From the NCBI RefSeq assembly GCF_037094465.1, contig NZ_CP146609.1, forward strand, positions 2,475,501-2,539,500: a stretch of 64,000 nt of DNA, given 5' to 3'. The notes under the pieces were generated by a model. It was not told the DNA's origin. It saw nothing but the letters and a program-made list of their open reading frames with translations, and did not search any database. The position numbers and the translations under genes were made by a program. The DNA comes from Pseudodesulfovibrio sp. 5S69. Its GTDB lineage: Bacteria; Desulfobacterota; Desulfovibrionia; Desulfovibrionales; Desulfovibrionaceae. Positions 1 to 8,096 of this stretch are shown here, piece by piece (position 1 is the first letter of the stretch; each line of letters starts with the position of its first letter).

Positions 1-128
1 AAGGCCACTTCCTCGAATTCTGTTTGGGGCTCCTGTCCCTTGTGGAACAGGGCCACGTCGAAGCCGTTTACCTCGATGGCGAACTGCCAGTTCTGGTAAA
101 GGCTCTTGGGCATGTTTCCGCTTCTCAT
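1..128 (-). CDS. Phage tail tube protein, N-terminal part only
   Basis: The first 42 residues are present; the gene runs off the left edge. The start ATG (128-126) follows a GGGAG-type ribosome site. The N-terminus (MRSGNMPKSLYQNWQF, then AIEVNGFDVALFHKGQ) fits the tube proteins that directly follow the sheath gene in contractile phages: a small beta-rich protein that stacks into the inner tube. The position, 15 bp downstream of the sheath gene, is the main support. Too short for certainty about the family. Confidence 0.7.
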   Translation of the reverse strand, partial: MRSGNMPKSLYQNWQFAIEVNGFDVALFHKGQEPQTEFEEVA

Positions 129-143
129 AGCCGTGTTCTCCCG

Positions 144-1673
144 TTAGATGATTTCTTTGAAGTCCGCGCCGGTGCTGGTCAGGATGAAGTTCAGCTCGAT
201 AAACTCCGCCGTCTTGGTCGGCTTGACGAACACGCGGGCCACCATTTCGTTGCGGTCGATGACCGCCGGGGTGTTGGTCTCCTCGTCGCACTGAAAGGCG
301 AAGTCGTAGAGGCCGCCCTTGTCCTTGATGTCCTGCAGGAAGGGGTTGATCAGGCGGCCGAGGGCACGCCAGGTCTGGGGATGGTTCGGCTCGAACACCA
401 CGAAGCGGGAGGATTCCGAGATGGCTTCCTCCATGAACATCATCAGGCGGCGGACGTTGATGCGGTCCACGGCCGAGGGCTGGCTCTGCAGTGTCTTTTG
501 GCCCCAGATGTTGATGCCGGTGTCGGGGAACACGGCGATGACGTTGATCCCTTCCGGATAGAGCACATCGCGCTCGCCACGGCTGGTCTTGTAGGCCAGG
601 GAGAGCGTGTTGAAGATGCGGCCACGGTCGATACCGGCGGGCGCGTTCCAGACGTTGGTCTTCTGGTCGCTGCGGGCGATGCAGCCCGCCACCGCGCCGC
701 AGGGCGGCACCAGCTTCTTGCGCGAGTTGACCGGATCGCTGATCTCCAGCCAGGGGTAGTAGAGCGCCGCGTAGGAGGAGTTGAATGCCGCGTGGCTGTA
801 CATCCCTTGTCCCTTGCGGAAGTCGACCGCTTCGAGCGGCTCCAGATGCATGGGCGTGTCGGCGATGAACAGCAGATCCTTGCGCCCCTCGGCATAGGCG
901 ATTCCGGCGTTGATCACCGGCACCGTGGTGACGCCGGGGACCATCAGCAGGTTCAGGGCGTCGATCTCGTCAAAGCCATAGAGGCCGGTATGCTGCGAGG
1001 GATCGCCGATGAAGTCCGCATCGGCCAGATCGGTCAGCCCGTTGTCGCCGCCGCTGAGCGTGAACACCCCCAATGCCGGACGGTCGCCGGGCGTTCCCAT
1101 TACTGCGGCCAGATCCTGGACGAGGATGAAATCCGAGCGGTCGTTGATCGCCAGCTCCACATGGTTCGGCAGCGTCTCGTCCATGCTCAGATCCTTGAAC
1201 ACCTCGACCACATCGCCTTTGTGCCGGACCACCAGGTTGAAATGGTTGGCCGGGTCAAGGGAGCCATCCTCGATGGAGACGGAGAGCCGGTCGCCCCAGA
1301 CGCCTTCGTTCACGGACTCGATCCGCAGGGTATCGGCAGGCGTGGCCTCCCGGTTCTGCAGGACGACGGATGCCTTGAGCGCCGTCAGGGTGTCCCGGTC
1401 GGTGGGGTCGGTCAGATGGGCGATGCGGGTGACATAGAGGACCGAGCCGCCGTTGTCGAAAAATGCCCGGGCGGCGTAGGCCAGATAGCTCTCGTTGATA
1501 TAAGAGCCGAAACGGTTGATGAACTGTTCCCAGCTCGTCACCAGTACGGGCTTGTTGATCGGGCCTTTCTCGGCCACCCCGACCATGGCGGCCGACGAGG
1601 TCGAGATCTGCTTCACATAGAAACTGAAGTCCGTTTCCCGGGTGTAAATCCCGGGGGATAGATAGGTCGGCAT
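144..1673 (-). CDS. Phage tail sheath protein
   Basis: A 509-aa protein with the typical sheath N-terminus (a short arm, then YLSPGIYTRE, and STSSAAMVGVAEKGP with a helical/Rossmann-like region) and the C-terminal sheath domain (SESSRFVVFEPNHPQTWRALGRLINPFLQ, then DEETNTPAVIDRNEMVARVFVKP). The sheath surrounds the tail tube and contracts to drive the tube through the host envelope, so the phage has a myovirus-type tail. A GGAGG lies 8 nt before the ATG. It is followed closely by the tube gene, the usual order. Confidence 0.95.
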   Translation of the reverse strand: MPTYLSPGIYTRETDFSFYVKQISTSSAAMVGVAEKGPINKPVLVTSWEQFINRFGSYINESYLAYAARAFFDNGGSVLYVTRIAHLTDPTDRDTLTALKASVVLQNREATPADTLRIESVNEGVWGDRLSVSIEDGSLDPANHFNLVVRHKGDVVEVFKDLSMDETLPNHVELAINDRSDFILVQDLAAVMGTPGDRPALGVFTLSGGDNGLTDLADADFIGDPSQHTGLYGFDEIDALNLLMVPGVTTVPVINAGIAYAEGRKDLLFIADTPMHLEPLEAVDFRKGQGMYSHAAFNSSYAALYYPWLEISDPVNSRKKLVPPCGAVAGCIARSDQKTNVWNAPAGIDRGRIFNTLSLAYKTSRGERDVLYPEGINVIAVFPDTGINIWGQKTLQSQPSAVDRINVRRLMMFMEEAISESSRFVVFEPNHPQTWRALGRLINPFLQDIKDKGGLYDFAFQCDEETNTPAVIDRNEMVARVFVKPTKTAEFIELNFILTSTGADFKEII

Positions 1674-1675
1674 GG

Positions 1676-1933
1676 TTATTTCCTCCGCTTGCTGGTGGTC
1701 TTGGCCTCATCGGTTCCGGCGTCCTCGGTCACCGTGGGCTTTTCCGGCTCCGGTTCCGCGCCGCCGGTCAGGTCGGTGATGCGTACCAGTCCGCGTTTCC
1801 CGGCGGTCTTGATCTCGGCGGAGAGGTCCTTGCGGGCGATGCTCTTGCGCTCTCGCGGCCCGAGGTGGAGGGTTCCCTGGCCGGAGAGGTTGAACGTCAG
1901 GGGTTGGAACTGCAGGTTTCTGATCTCGATCAC
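1676..1933 (-). CDS. Small phage protein upstream of the sheath, unknown function
   Basis: An 85-aa protein that starts with GTG after GGAGAACAACC. The first half looks like a small beta-rich domain (MIEIRNLQFQPLTFNLSGQG); the last third is charged and probably disordered (Glu/Pro/Lys-rich, ending TSKRRK). It lies 2 bp before the sheath gene and 12 bp after the 182-aa gene, so it is translated within the tail operon. Small proteins at this place are often tail accessory factors, but I do not recognise a family. Confidence 0.65.
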   Translation of the reverse strand: MIEIRNLQFQPLTFNLSGQGTLHLGPRERKSIARKDLSAEIKTAGKRGLVRITDLTGGAEPEPEKPTVTEDAGTDEAKTTSKRRK

Positions 1934-1945
1934 GGTTGTTCTCCT

Positions 1946-2494
1946 TTACGGTTGAATGGTTCGTTGCTCTGTCACGTCGCCGTGAAACTGGAAGGTCCGG
2001 TCCCGGATCAGCCGACCGTCGCGCAGGTCGCCGTCGTACACCGGGCAGGATTCGATGCGGATGCGTCCGGAGCTTTGCCGGAGGTTGGAGAGGTTCACCC
2101 GGGCCAGGCCGCCCAGAGGAACCAGTTCGGTAAGGTTCAGGCTGCCCTGGTCGGTGATGGCGATCTCCGGGTGAAGCTGAAGGAACCGCGAAACCGATTC
2201 GTGAAAACCGAGCAGTTCGGCCTCCCGATCCACGGTCACCACCAGGTCGAAATCGAGGTGATAGAGCCGGGGAAACCGGCACTCCTCGAAACTCAGCTCC
2301 GCGACATTCTGTTCGAACAGGCGGCTCTGGCTGCGACGGAAGCGGTCTTCCGCCAGCTTCGGCCCCTGGAGGATGACGCTGGGGGTGCGCTGGACCTCGA
2401 ACAGGTCATCCGGGAACACCAGCACGGTGTCCGGGTGGATGGCCTGTTTGGCCAGGCGGATCAGGGTTTCTGTGACGGTCTGTATCGTGCTCAA
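1946..2494 (-). CDS. Phage tail-connector type protein (Gp37-like/tail terminator candidate)
   Basis: A 182-aa protein beginning at a TTG codon; a strong GGAGG 6 nt upstream decides this start. The sequence is mixed alpha/beta with a long beta part (FPRLYHLDFDLVVTVDREAELLG). Proteins of this size between the head-completion gene and the sheath gene are commonly tail terminators or neck proteins; the role is inferred from position. It is the first gene after a phage promoter-like element whose predicted start site would be only some 15 nt upstream. Confidence 0.6.
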   Translation of the reverse strand: MSTIQTVTETLIRLAKQAIHPDTVLVFPDDLFEVQRTPSVILQGPKLAEDRFRRSQSRLFEQNVAELSFEECRFPRLYHLDFDLVVTVDREAELLGFHESVSRFLQLHPEIAITDQGSLNLTELVPLGGLARVNLSNLRQSSGRIRIESCPVYDGDLRDGRLIRDRTFQFHGDVTEQRTIQP

Positions 2495-2517
2495 GGGACG
2501 CCTCCGTTTTCTGCCTG

Positions 2518-2549
2518 GTTACTTACCGGAAGCGCTGGGGATGTGTCGG
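2518..2549 (-). promoter_or_regulatory. Phage promoter-like element 1 (tail operon)
   Basis: Read on the minus strand: CCGAC (2549-2545), 17 bp, then GGTAAGTAAC (2527-2518). One of six copies in the phage with identical spacing and orientation. It lies in the short gap before the TTG start of the 182-aa tail gene. Probably a -35/-10 pair for the phage sigma-like factor at 31221-31805; this link is an inference. Confidence 0.75.
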
Positions 2550-2553
2550 AGGC

Positions 2554-3039
2554 TCAAAGCGCGGAGCGGATCGCCTCGCGATAGTTCTGGAGGATTTGCT
2601 CGCGGTACTTCTCCATCACCGGATGCAGAAAGGGTCTGGCGGGGATGACGATGGTCGCGCCGTTGGGATGTTTGATGGTGGCCCCGTACTCCATGACGGC
2701 ACCGATGTTCACCATGTCTTCACCGTCCTTGTTGACGGTGCCGCGCAGCAGTCCGACGAACGCCTTGTCGGCCATGATCTTCTGGGTGATAGCGTTGACG
2801 AGAAAGCCGGTGTCGATGAGCGCCTTGCTGGAACCTTTGCGCTCGATGGTGCTCTCGGCGAGCTTCACGAAGGCCTGTCCGCCCGGGGCCTGGGAGCGAA
2901 TCCCCCGCTGGATCTCGCGCACGAGAAAAAGGGCGTTGCGGATCGTGGCCTGACGCAGGGCCGTGGCCAGGCGCGGCCCCATGCCGGCGGTCAGCTTGGC
3001 GCGGGCCTTGTCCCAGTCACCGGTTCGCCTAACGCCCAT
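2554..3039 (-). CDS. Phage head-tail completion / virion morphogenesis protein
   Basis: A 161-aa protein with features of the HK97 gp10 / Mu gpG-like neck family: an N-terminal helical part (ATALRQATIRNALFLVREIQRGIRSQ), a central AESTIERKGSSKALIDTGFLVNAITQKI segment, and a C-terminal VMEYGATIKHPNGATIVIPARPFLHPVMEKY motif typical of these proteins. It helps join tail to head. It overlaps the previous gene by 11 bp (translational coupling). Promoter element 1 begins right behind its stop codon. Confidence 0.75.
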   Translation of the reverse strand: MGVRRTGDWDKARAKLTAGMGPRLATALRQATIRNALFLVREIQRGIRSQAPGGQAFVKLAESTIERKGSSKALIDTGFLVNAITQKIMADKAFVGLLRGTVNKDGEDMVNIGAVMEYGATIKHPNGATIVIPARPFLHPVMEKYREQILQNYREAIRSAL

Positions 3040-3388
3040 TGAGCTTCACCAGTTGCAGGTTCTTGTGGGTGACGGTGCCGAAGAAGTGTTCTTCCTCCAC
3101 ACTCTGTATGCGATAGGTTTCCCTGTCGGTGGCCAGGCGGTCTTCACCCCGGACATCGGCATCTGGAAGGACGCAGGCGAGCGCGTCGATCTTGCCGCTC
3201 AGCTCCTCCGGCGGGGTTTCGTTCAGTTCGAGGGGGATGACAGAGATCTCCGCGTATTCGGCATCGTCGGTGCCGTAGAGCCGCTCGCCGGGAACCACGC
3301 GCAGGACGCGTGCTGTCTGGCCGGAGGAGAGGATCAGCCGGGCGACGTCGGCCACGGCTTCGGCGCGTTCCCGGTCATTCAACAACAT
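3029..3388 (-). CDS. Phage head-tail joining protein candidate
   Basis: A 119-aa acidic protein, overlapping both neighbours (14 bp with the upstream connector gene, 11 bp with the downstream one). The C-terminal part is beta-rich with the line DRETYRIQSVEEEHFFGTVTHKNLQLVKLNGR, which is like small head-closure (gp16/gp9-like) stoppers. Function is inferred from place between the connector and the gp10-like protein. Confidence 0.55.
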   Translation of the reverse strand: MLLNDRERAEAVADVARLILSSGQTARVLRVVPGERLYGTDDAEYAEISVIPLELNETPPEELSGKIDALACVLPDADVRGEDRLATDRETYRIQSVEEEHFFGTVTHKNLQLVKLNGR

Positions 3389-3839
3389 CGAGATCGATCC
3401 CTTGTTCGTAGATGACCGGCGTAAGGCCGCTCGGGGTCAGGATGTAGGCTTCCTGATCGAGCTGGGTGTCCGGACGCAGCTCGGTGAGCCGCTGGCGGTA
3501 GTCGGCGAGCAGATCGGCCTCGAGCTTGGCCCAGTGGCCGGGCTGGCCGGTTTTGTCCACCCGCTTGTCGCCGCTGGAAAAGGAGAAGGCGTTGGCGGTG
3601 GCCGAACGCATGACCTGGCAGGCGTGGATCTGCGCCATGATCACCAAAAGCTCGCGGACCTCGCCGGTGGGATCGGGGGTAATCTCTCCGGCCGTGATCG
3701 TCAGCGATTGGTCGAGGTCACGGCCGACACGGAAAACGGCCTTCCGGACGCACCTCTCCAGAGTCTGATCCTCGAAGAGAGATGCGCCCGGATCGGACAG
3801 GTCGAGCCGCAGGTCGGCGATCAGGTCACTCAGCAGCAC
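3375..3839 (-). CDS. Phage head-tail connector/adaptor protein
   Basis: A 154-aa protein that begins at GTG. It is mainly helical, with the pattern of gp6/gp15-like adaptors: an N-terminal DLIADLRLDLSDPGASLFEDQTLERCVRKAV (sites where helices bind the portal ring) and later LLADYRQRLTEL. Adaptors of this type sit between portal and stopper. It overlaps the 119-aa gene upstream by 14 bp. Family assignment is by pattern and gene order, not by search. Confidence 0.65.
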   Translation of the reverse strand: MLLSDLIADLRLDLSDPGASLFEDQTLERCVRKAVFRVGRDLDQSLTITAGEITPDPTGEVRELLVIMAQIHACQVMRSATANAFSFSSGDKRVDKTGQPGHWAKLEADLLADYRQRLTELRPDTQLDQEAYILTPSGLTPVIYEQGIDLDVVE

Positions 3840-4185
3840 CTTGCAGACCCTCCAGACGGCTCTTGAGTGCGTCGATCACCGTGCGGCGTTTCTCGGTGTC
3901 CATGTAGCCTTTGAGGGTTTCCGGATTGGCTTCCTCGTTGACCCGGGAGATGGCGTCGGTGGCGGAGAGTTTGCTCAGGTCCACCGGTTCCGCGTCCTGA
4001 TCTGGCTCTGGAGAGGCGAGCGGTTCCTGCTTCGGTTTGTCGGTCATGGCCAGGCGGCCGTTCTTGAGCGCCGCCTGGATCTGCTTGGTGAGACGTTCCA
4101 CCTCGACCACCTGACCGGGTTTGAGCTTCAACCCGGCGTCGGGGATCACCAGAACGCCGGGACGGATGTTCTTGATTCGATTCAT
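3826..4185 (-). CDS. Phage protein of the head operon, unknown
   Basis: A 119-aa protein following the capsid gene. The N-terminus (GVLVIPDAGLKLKPGQVVEVERLTKQIQAALKNGRLAM) is a small beta-hairpin domain that occurs in phage head operons; the middle is Pro/Glu/Asp-rich; the C-terminus (ISRVNEEANPETLKGYMDTEKRRTVIDALKSRLEGL) is helical. Several head operons carry such a gene between capsid and connector, perhaps a head accessory or assembly factor. No enzymatic motif is seen. Confidence 0.6.
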   Translation of the reverse strand: MNRIKNIRPGVLVIPDAGLKLKPGQVVEVERLTKQIQAALKNGRLAMTDKPKQEPLASPEPDQDAEPVDLSKLSATDAISRVNEEANPETLKGYMDTEKRRTVIDALKSRLEGLQGAAE

Positions 4186-4203
4186 GTCACGTCACCTCCC
4201 GGA

Positions 4204-5067
4204 TTACGGAACCAGTTTGACCTTGGCCATGATGTCGGGGCGGGTAATGCCCTGACCGATCTCGGACCACACCAACCAGCCGGTCTTGAAGCGGGTCTTC
4301 TGATCGATGGACTCCGTCTTCAGGTTTTCGCGCACCGGCATCTTTCCGACCTCTTCATCCGGGACGATGATGATCTCGTCCAGCGGCATGGAGGCCGTCA
4401 ACAGAATGCCGCCGGTGCCGTAGTTCTTGATGACGCCCTTCTGACGCAGCTCGAGCTTGGTCTGGGGATCGAGGTTCCAGCCGCGCATGTCGTTGAAACG
4501 GCGGCCGCGCATGACGATGTACTTCACCGACAGCTCCAGATCCTCGATGATCGAGATGGCCTCGTTCAGTGCATCCTCGGTGAGCAGGTCGCCGGTGACC
4601 TCGATGGTGTTGGCCGCCGGGATGGCCGAGGACAGCACCGAAATGGTGCGGCGGTCCATCTCCTTGCGGATGGCGTCGGCGGCGCTGGTCTGAATGTCCA
4701 TCAGCGTGCCGATGTTGCCGTTTTTGAGGACGGAAACGTCCACCATCGGGTTGGAGTGGATGCGGTTGGTGGGGAACTCGACCTCGTCCTTGCCCACCTC
4801 CTGCTCCTGGGCGTCGCCGTCCTTGCTGATCCAGTGGGCCTTGACGGTCGGTTTCTTCTGGTAGACCGGACGTTCGCCCTTGGGCAACGTGTGCTTGGTG
4901 AGCAGCAGCGAGGAGATCTCCTTGCGCTTGATCTCCTGTTCGATGGGCGCGGCGATGGCGGCGGCAAGCGCCCGCATGCCTTCGGGCGACTCGAGAGCCT
5001 CGCTCATGAGCCGCGCCATGGTTTCCATGTATTCCTGGGAATGGATCTTCAACTGATTGGTTTTCAT
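4204..5067 (-). CDS. Major capsid protein
   Basis: A 287-aa protein located right after the decoration gene and before the connectors. The N-terminal 50 residues are helical (a likely delta-domain remnant), followed by alpha/beta sequence with the line NTIEVTGDLLTEDALNEAISIIEDLELSVKYIVMRGRRFNDMRGW and a C-terminal KTRFKTGWLVWSEIGQGITRPDIMAKVKL, which fits the late domain of HK97-fold capsids. It forms the shell around the scaffold and is matured by the protease encoded two genes upstream. A strong AAGGAG precedes the ATG. Confidence 0.85.
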   Translation of the reverse strand: MKTNQLKIHSQEYMETMARLMSEALESPEGMRALAAAIAAPIEQEIKRKEISSLLLTKHTLPKGERPVYQKKPTVKAHWISKDGDAQEQEVGKDEVEFPTNRIHSNPMVDVSVLKNGNIGTLMDIQTSAADAIRKEMDRRTISVLSSAIPAANTIEVTGDLLTEDALNEAISIIEDLELSVKYIVMRGRRFNDMRGWNLDPQTKLELRQKGVIKNYGTGGILLTASMPLDEIIIVPDEEVGKMPVRENLKTESIDQKTRFKTGWLVWSEIGQGITRPDIMAKVKLVP

Positions 5068-5085
5068 GTGCGTTGGCTCCTTGGG

Positions 5086-5448
5086 TTAGACGAGCAGGCG
5101 GAATTTGAGGACGCCGCTCTGTACGGAAATGGCGTGGGCGACGACGTGCTCTCCGGCCGCGACGCCGTTGGTCAGCCGACCGCTCGCCGAAACTTTCAGG
5201 TCGTCTCCGGCGACGACGGTCCCTTCGAAGGCGTCGGTCTCGTAAACGCCGCCGTCACAATAGATGCCGGGCATTTCGCCACCGGCGTAATCCTTGATCA
5301 GGATGCCGAAGGAGCGTTTGGTGGGATCGGTGTTGACGGCGAACAGGTCGTCGCCGACCACGCGGACCACCTGGCCGAGCTGGCCATCGCCCTGGATGTG
5401 ACCGTCGCCATAGGCGAGGCTGCGGTGACACGGATTGATGAATGACAT
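5086..5448 (-). CDS. Head decoration protein
   Basis: A 120-aa protein, almost all beta, Gly/Val/Asp-rich (GQVVRVVGDDLFAVNTD, then KVSASGRLTNGVAAGEHVVAHAISVQSG). This composition and the position between scaffold/protease and capsid are those of lambda gpD-like or DUF2190-like decoration proteins which cement the expanded shell. AAGGAGG lies 8 nt upstream of the ATG. Confidence 0.7.
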   Translation of the reverse strand: MSFINPCHRSLAYGDGHIQGDGQLGQVVRVVGDDLFAVNTDPTKRSFGILIKDYAGGEMPGIYCDGGVYETDAFEGTVVAGDDLKVSASGRLTNGVAAGEHVVAHAISVQSGVLKFRLLV

Positions 5449-5460
5449 GGTGTTTCCTCC

Positions 5461-6048
5461 TTATGCGTTGATTTGCGAGTGTTCGGGAGAGTCCTCGCCG
5501 ACACGGTTGCGGTAAGCGGCCATGAACCCGTCGCGCAGACGGTCCTCGAGCGACACCTTGCGGTCGTCCACATCGTGGGGCCTGACACCGGCGTCGCTGC
5601 GCAGCGGGGTTTCCGTCGATGCCTTGGCGGCGGGCTTGCCGCCCTGGTCGCTGTCAGCGGGTTTCTCTTCCTTGTCCTTGTCCGCCTTGGCCGACTTGGG
5701 CAGGCGCTCATAAGCGGCTTCGGTGGCGGCGAAGGCTTCGTCGGACAGTTCGGCCAGGCGTTTCAGCTCGGCTTCCCGGTCCTCATCGGACGCAAAGGAG
5801 AGCCCCTGCTTCTCCAGCCGGGTGAGCAGTTTTTTGGCCCGGGAGCGGCAAGCGGCCGCCTTTTGTTCGGCTTCCAATTCCTGGACGCGCTTCTGCAGCT
5901 CGGCGACCTGGGCCTTGAGCTGCCGGTTTTCCTTTTCCAGGTCGGAAACGCGGGCAGGATCGCCTTCCTGCTGGGCCGGTTTCTTCTTGGCCGCGTCAGA
6001 TTCAGTCTTGGCGGCCGGGTCTTCGGTAGGTTTGGTTTTGTCTTCCAT
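5461..6048 (-). CDS. Nested internal start: separate scaffold protein
   Basis: Within the polyprotein gene an ATG at 6048 is preceded by AAGGAG with 8-nt spacing, a strong ribosome site in mid-gene. It would give a 195-aa protein of only the acidic/coiled-coil scaffold region (MEDKTKPTEDPAAK and onward). Nested scaffold genes in the 3' part of protease genes are well known (lambda C/Nu3). Its use here is inferred from the ribosome site and the domain boundary. Confidence 0.65.
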   Translation of the reverse strand: MEDKTKPTEDPAAKTESDAAKKKPAQQEGDPARVSDLEKENRQLKAQVAELQKRVQELEAEQKAAACRSRAKKLLTRLEKQGLSFASDEDREAELKRLAELSDEAFAATEAAYERLPKSAKADKDKEEKPADSDQGGKPAAKASTETPLRSDAGVRPHDVDDRKVSLEDRLRDGFMAAYRNRVGEDSPEHSQINA

Positions 6049-7869
6049 CGTGGAATCTCCTTCGGGTTGGGATTGGTCGGGCTGGCTCTGAAGGGACGCC
6101 ACCTGCAGAATCCTGGCGTTCTCGTCCGCGCCTTTGCGGTCGAGCAGTCCCAGTCCGGTGAAAGTGACGCCGTGCAGAATCTCGAAAACGGGTTGGCCGT
6201 TGAAATCACGGCCCTTGAATTTGCGCAGGTGGGTGCAGTAGTCGGCCTTGTTCTGGAAGCGCTTGTGGCAGACCGAACATTCGCCTTCCTGGTAGTCGCA
6301 TTCCATGGAGACCTGGGAGATGATCCCGCGCTTCATCAGCTTGTAGGCCAGCCGGGCGGCCGGGGTGTCGTGGACGTACAGCTCACCGACGCATTCCACG
6401 CGGCCGCCGTTGTCGTCCTCCAGGTAGTCGGCGGCGACGATGCCGCCCACGATGTCGTTGAACTCCTGCGAATGTTGCAGATCGACCTTCTTGTTCACGG
6501 CCGTCATATGCCGACCGGACAACTCCTCGGCGGTGAAGTGGTCGCCGTTCTTGTTGGTGCCGGTGCGACAGAGCACGAAGCTGAATTGGGGGTCGCCCGC
6601 CGAGCCGACATCCATGGCCTCGGTCGTGAGGCGTTCGCCTTCGCCCAGCTGGATGTCCACGGGGATGCTGGTGTGGAAGTTCGCTGCGGCGGCCATCGGA
6701 ACGGGTTTTTCCTCCCGCTCGGCGCTGGCCTTGGCCCCGGGAGCGCAGACGAACAGACGCTCCTTGGCGTTGGAAGCCTCACCGAGCTTGGAGGTGATGG
6801 CGTAGTGGTGATCCTTGGACCTCATCCGGCTCTGCTTGCCGAAGGAGCCGATGATCCGCTTCATCTCCTGCTCGTTGGGATAGGCGTGATCGCGGTAGGA
6901 GATCAGCCAGTGCGGGATGTGCTTTGCATTACCGAGAAAGGTCTGGAAGAACTCGTTGGCGTTGGCCTTGGTGACGGTCTTGTGGTCGGTCTCGTAATAC
7001 TTGACCTTGGTGTCGGCCTTGATTTCGAGCCCTTCCCAATAGGTCATGAGCCCCTCCACGAAGTGGTAGGCCCGCTCGTAGTTGGTGGTCGAAAACTCGG
7101 TGGCGTAGGGCGGATCGAAGTAGGCCAGATCCGCCTTGGCTTTCGGCAGCAGGTCGTTGATGTCCTGCCGGTATGCCTTGTTCTCCTTGTCGTTGTCGAA
7201 AACCAGGGCGTTGATACGCTGCAGGTTCTTGCGCAAGCGATCCTTGAACTCGTCGGGGGTGTCCTGGCGGCGGCCATAATCGGTGGACGACGAGAAGTGG
7301 CCGAAGCCACCCTTGCCGCTCATGCAGGTCTTGCCGAGGCCGAACAGGGCGATGTCTTTCTTGAAGCCGGAGAGCTTGTCGCAGTTGGCGCGGATGGTGT
7401 CGATCAGCGCATGGACGCCCTTGGCGAAGAAAATGCCCTTGAAGTTGTCCTGAACGAAGCTGCCCGCCTTGGCGTTGTCGGCCAGGAGTGCCTCGATCTC
7501 GTCCTCGCTCAGGCGAACCGAGTTGTTCTCGATGATCGCCTTGGCCGCATGGTGGCAGTAGCGGAGCCGGTCGTTGGCGATGACCTGGAGGCCCTTGGTC
7601 TTGTACATGTAGGCCACGACCGCAGACCCCGAAAAGGCATCCAGCACCGTGCCAGTGCCCTCCGGGGTATGCTTCCAGATCCAGTCGACGAGCTTCTGCT
7701 TACTGCCGATGTAGTTGGTGATGTACTTGGGGCGCTTCTCGGGAGGGAGCTCTTCAGGAGCGGACTGTTCGGCGGCCTCGGACCCGAGCGTGTCGGGATC
7801 GAGAGTCAGCGCCGCATCGGCCTCCAGTAGAAACGCCAGCCTTTCCAGGTCTGTGGCGAACAGTTCCAT
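5461..7869 (-). CDS. Adenine DNA methyltransferase - prohead protease - scaffold polyprotein
   Basis: One uninterrupted frame of 802 aa with three parts. Residues about 48-385 are a Dam/D12-class N6-adenine methyltransferase: NYIGSKQKL near 52, VLDAFSGSA near 76 (AdoMet site), and catalytic DPPY near 252. Residues about 395-600 are a prohead maturation protease, with a conserved His in LQHSQEF (about 466), a candidate Ser in IISQVSMECDY, and an inserted C2-type finger (CSVCHKRF, then CTHL). The rest is a charged scaffold with a coiled coil (DLEKENRQLKAQVAELQKRVQELEAEQK). ATG 7869 is chosen over TTG 7872 because GGAG is 6 nt before it. The first gene after promoter element 2. Fusing a DNA methylase to the protease is unusual. 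Confidence 0.85.
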   Translation of the reverse strand: MELFATDLERLAFLLEADAALTLDPDTLGSEAAEQSAPEELPPEKRPKYITNYIGSKQKLVDWIWKHTPEGTGTVLDAFSGSAVVAYMYKTKGLQVIANDRLRYCHHAAKAIIENNSVRLSEDEIEALLADNAKAGSFVQDNFKGIFFAKGVHALIDTIRANCDKLSGFKKDIALFGLGKTCMSGKGGFGHFSSSTDYGRRQDTPDEFKDRLRKNLQRINALVFDNDKENKAYRQDINDLLPKAKADLAYFDPPYATEFSTTNYERAYHFVEGLMTYWEGLEIKADTKVKYYETDHKTVTKANANEFFQTFLGNAKHIPHWLISYRDHAYPNEQEMKRIIGSFGKQSRMRSKDHHYAITSKLGEASNAKERLFVCAPGAKASAEREEKPVPMAAAANFHTSIPVDIQLGEGERLTTEAMDVGSAGDPQFSFVLCRTGTNKNGDHFTAEELSGRHMTAVNKKVDLQHSQEFNDIVGGIVAADYLEDDNGGRVECVGELYVHDTPAARLAYKLMKRGIISQVSMECDYQEGECSVCHKRFQNKADYCTHLRKFKGRDFNGQPVFEILHGVTFTGLGLLDRKGADENARILQVASLQSQPDQSQPEGDSTMEDKTKPTEDPAAKTESDAAKKKPAQQEGDPARVSDLEKENRQLKAQVAELQKRVQELEAEQKAAACRSRAKKLLTRLEKQGLSFASDEDREAELKRLAELSDEAFAATEAAYERLPKSAKADKDKEEKPADSDQGGKPAAKASTETPLRSDAGVRPHDVDDRKVSLEDRLRDGFMAAYRNRVGEDSPEHSQINA

Positions 7870-7924
7870 CAACGTCTCCGGTCAGTTTGCTGTGCTCTCC
7901 GCGACCTGCGGGGAGCGTTCAGCG

Positions 7925-7956
7925 GTTACTTACCGGAAGCGTCGGCGATGTGTCGG
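7925..7956 (-). promoter_or_regulatory. Phage promoter-like element 2 (head operon)
   Basis: Minus strand: CCGAC (7956-7952), 17 bp, GGTAAGTAAC (7934-7925). It lies about 55 bp before the methyltransferase-protease-scaffold gene and restarts leftward late transcription after the inserted restriction-modification cassette. Confidence 0.75.
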
Positions 7957-8022
7957 AGGGTGACGGCGAATTTCAGCGGACGGGACTTGGGGGGAAATTT
8001 ATGGAAGTTGCCGAGATTTGGC

Positions 8023-8051
8023 TTGAAAATCGGCCTGGTATTCGTTATTTT
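8023..8051 (+). promoter_or_regulatory. Promoter of the restriction-modification cassette
   Basis: TTGAAA (8023-8028), 17 bp, TATTTT (8046-8051): a sigma70-type promoter facing right, about 45 bp before the HTH gene. It differs fully from the phage elements, so the cassette can be expressed in the lysogen. The surrounding DNA is visibly AT-richer. Confidence 0.55.
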
Positions 8052-8096
8052 CTATTATCATGTTTTATTACAGAATTCAGAAAAGCGGTGACTGAC

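Noticed and set aside
24..1661. A 545-codon open frame on the plus strand opposite the sheath gene
   Set aside because: It mirrors the high-GC codon structure of the sheath gene, has no ribosome site or family resemblance, and the sheath gene explains the region fully. The same holds for long opposite-strand frames at 3841-5445, 5473-7830, 10959-12797, 13106-14719 and 23487-25913.
2518..2549. GGTAAGTAAC as a splice-site or intron boundary
   Set aside because: Looks like a eukaryotic 5' splice site, but there is no intron fold, the copies lie between genes and have a partner box at fixed distance, which fits promoters.
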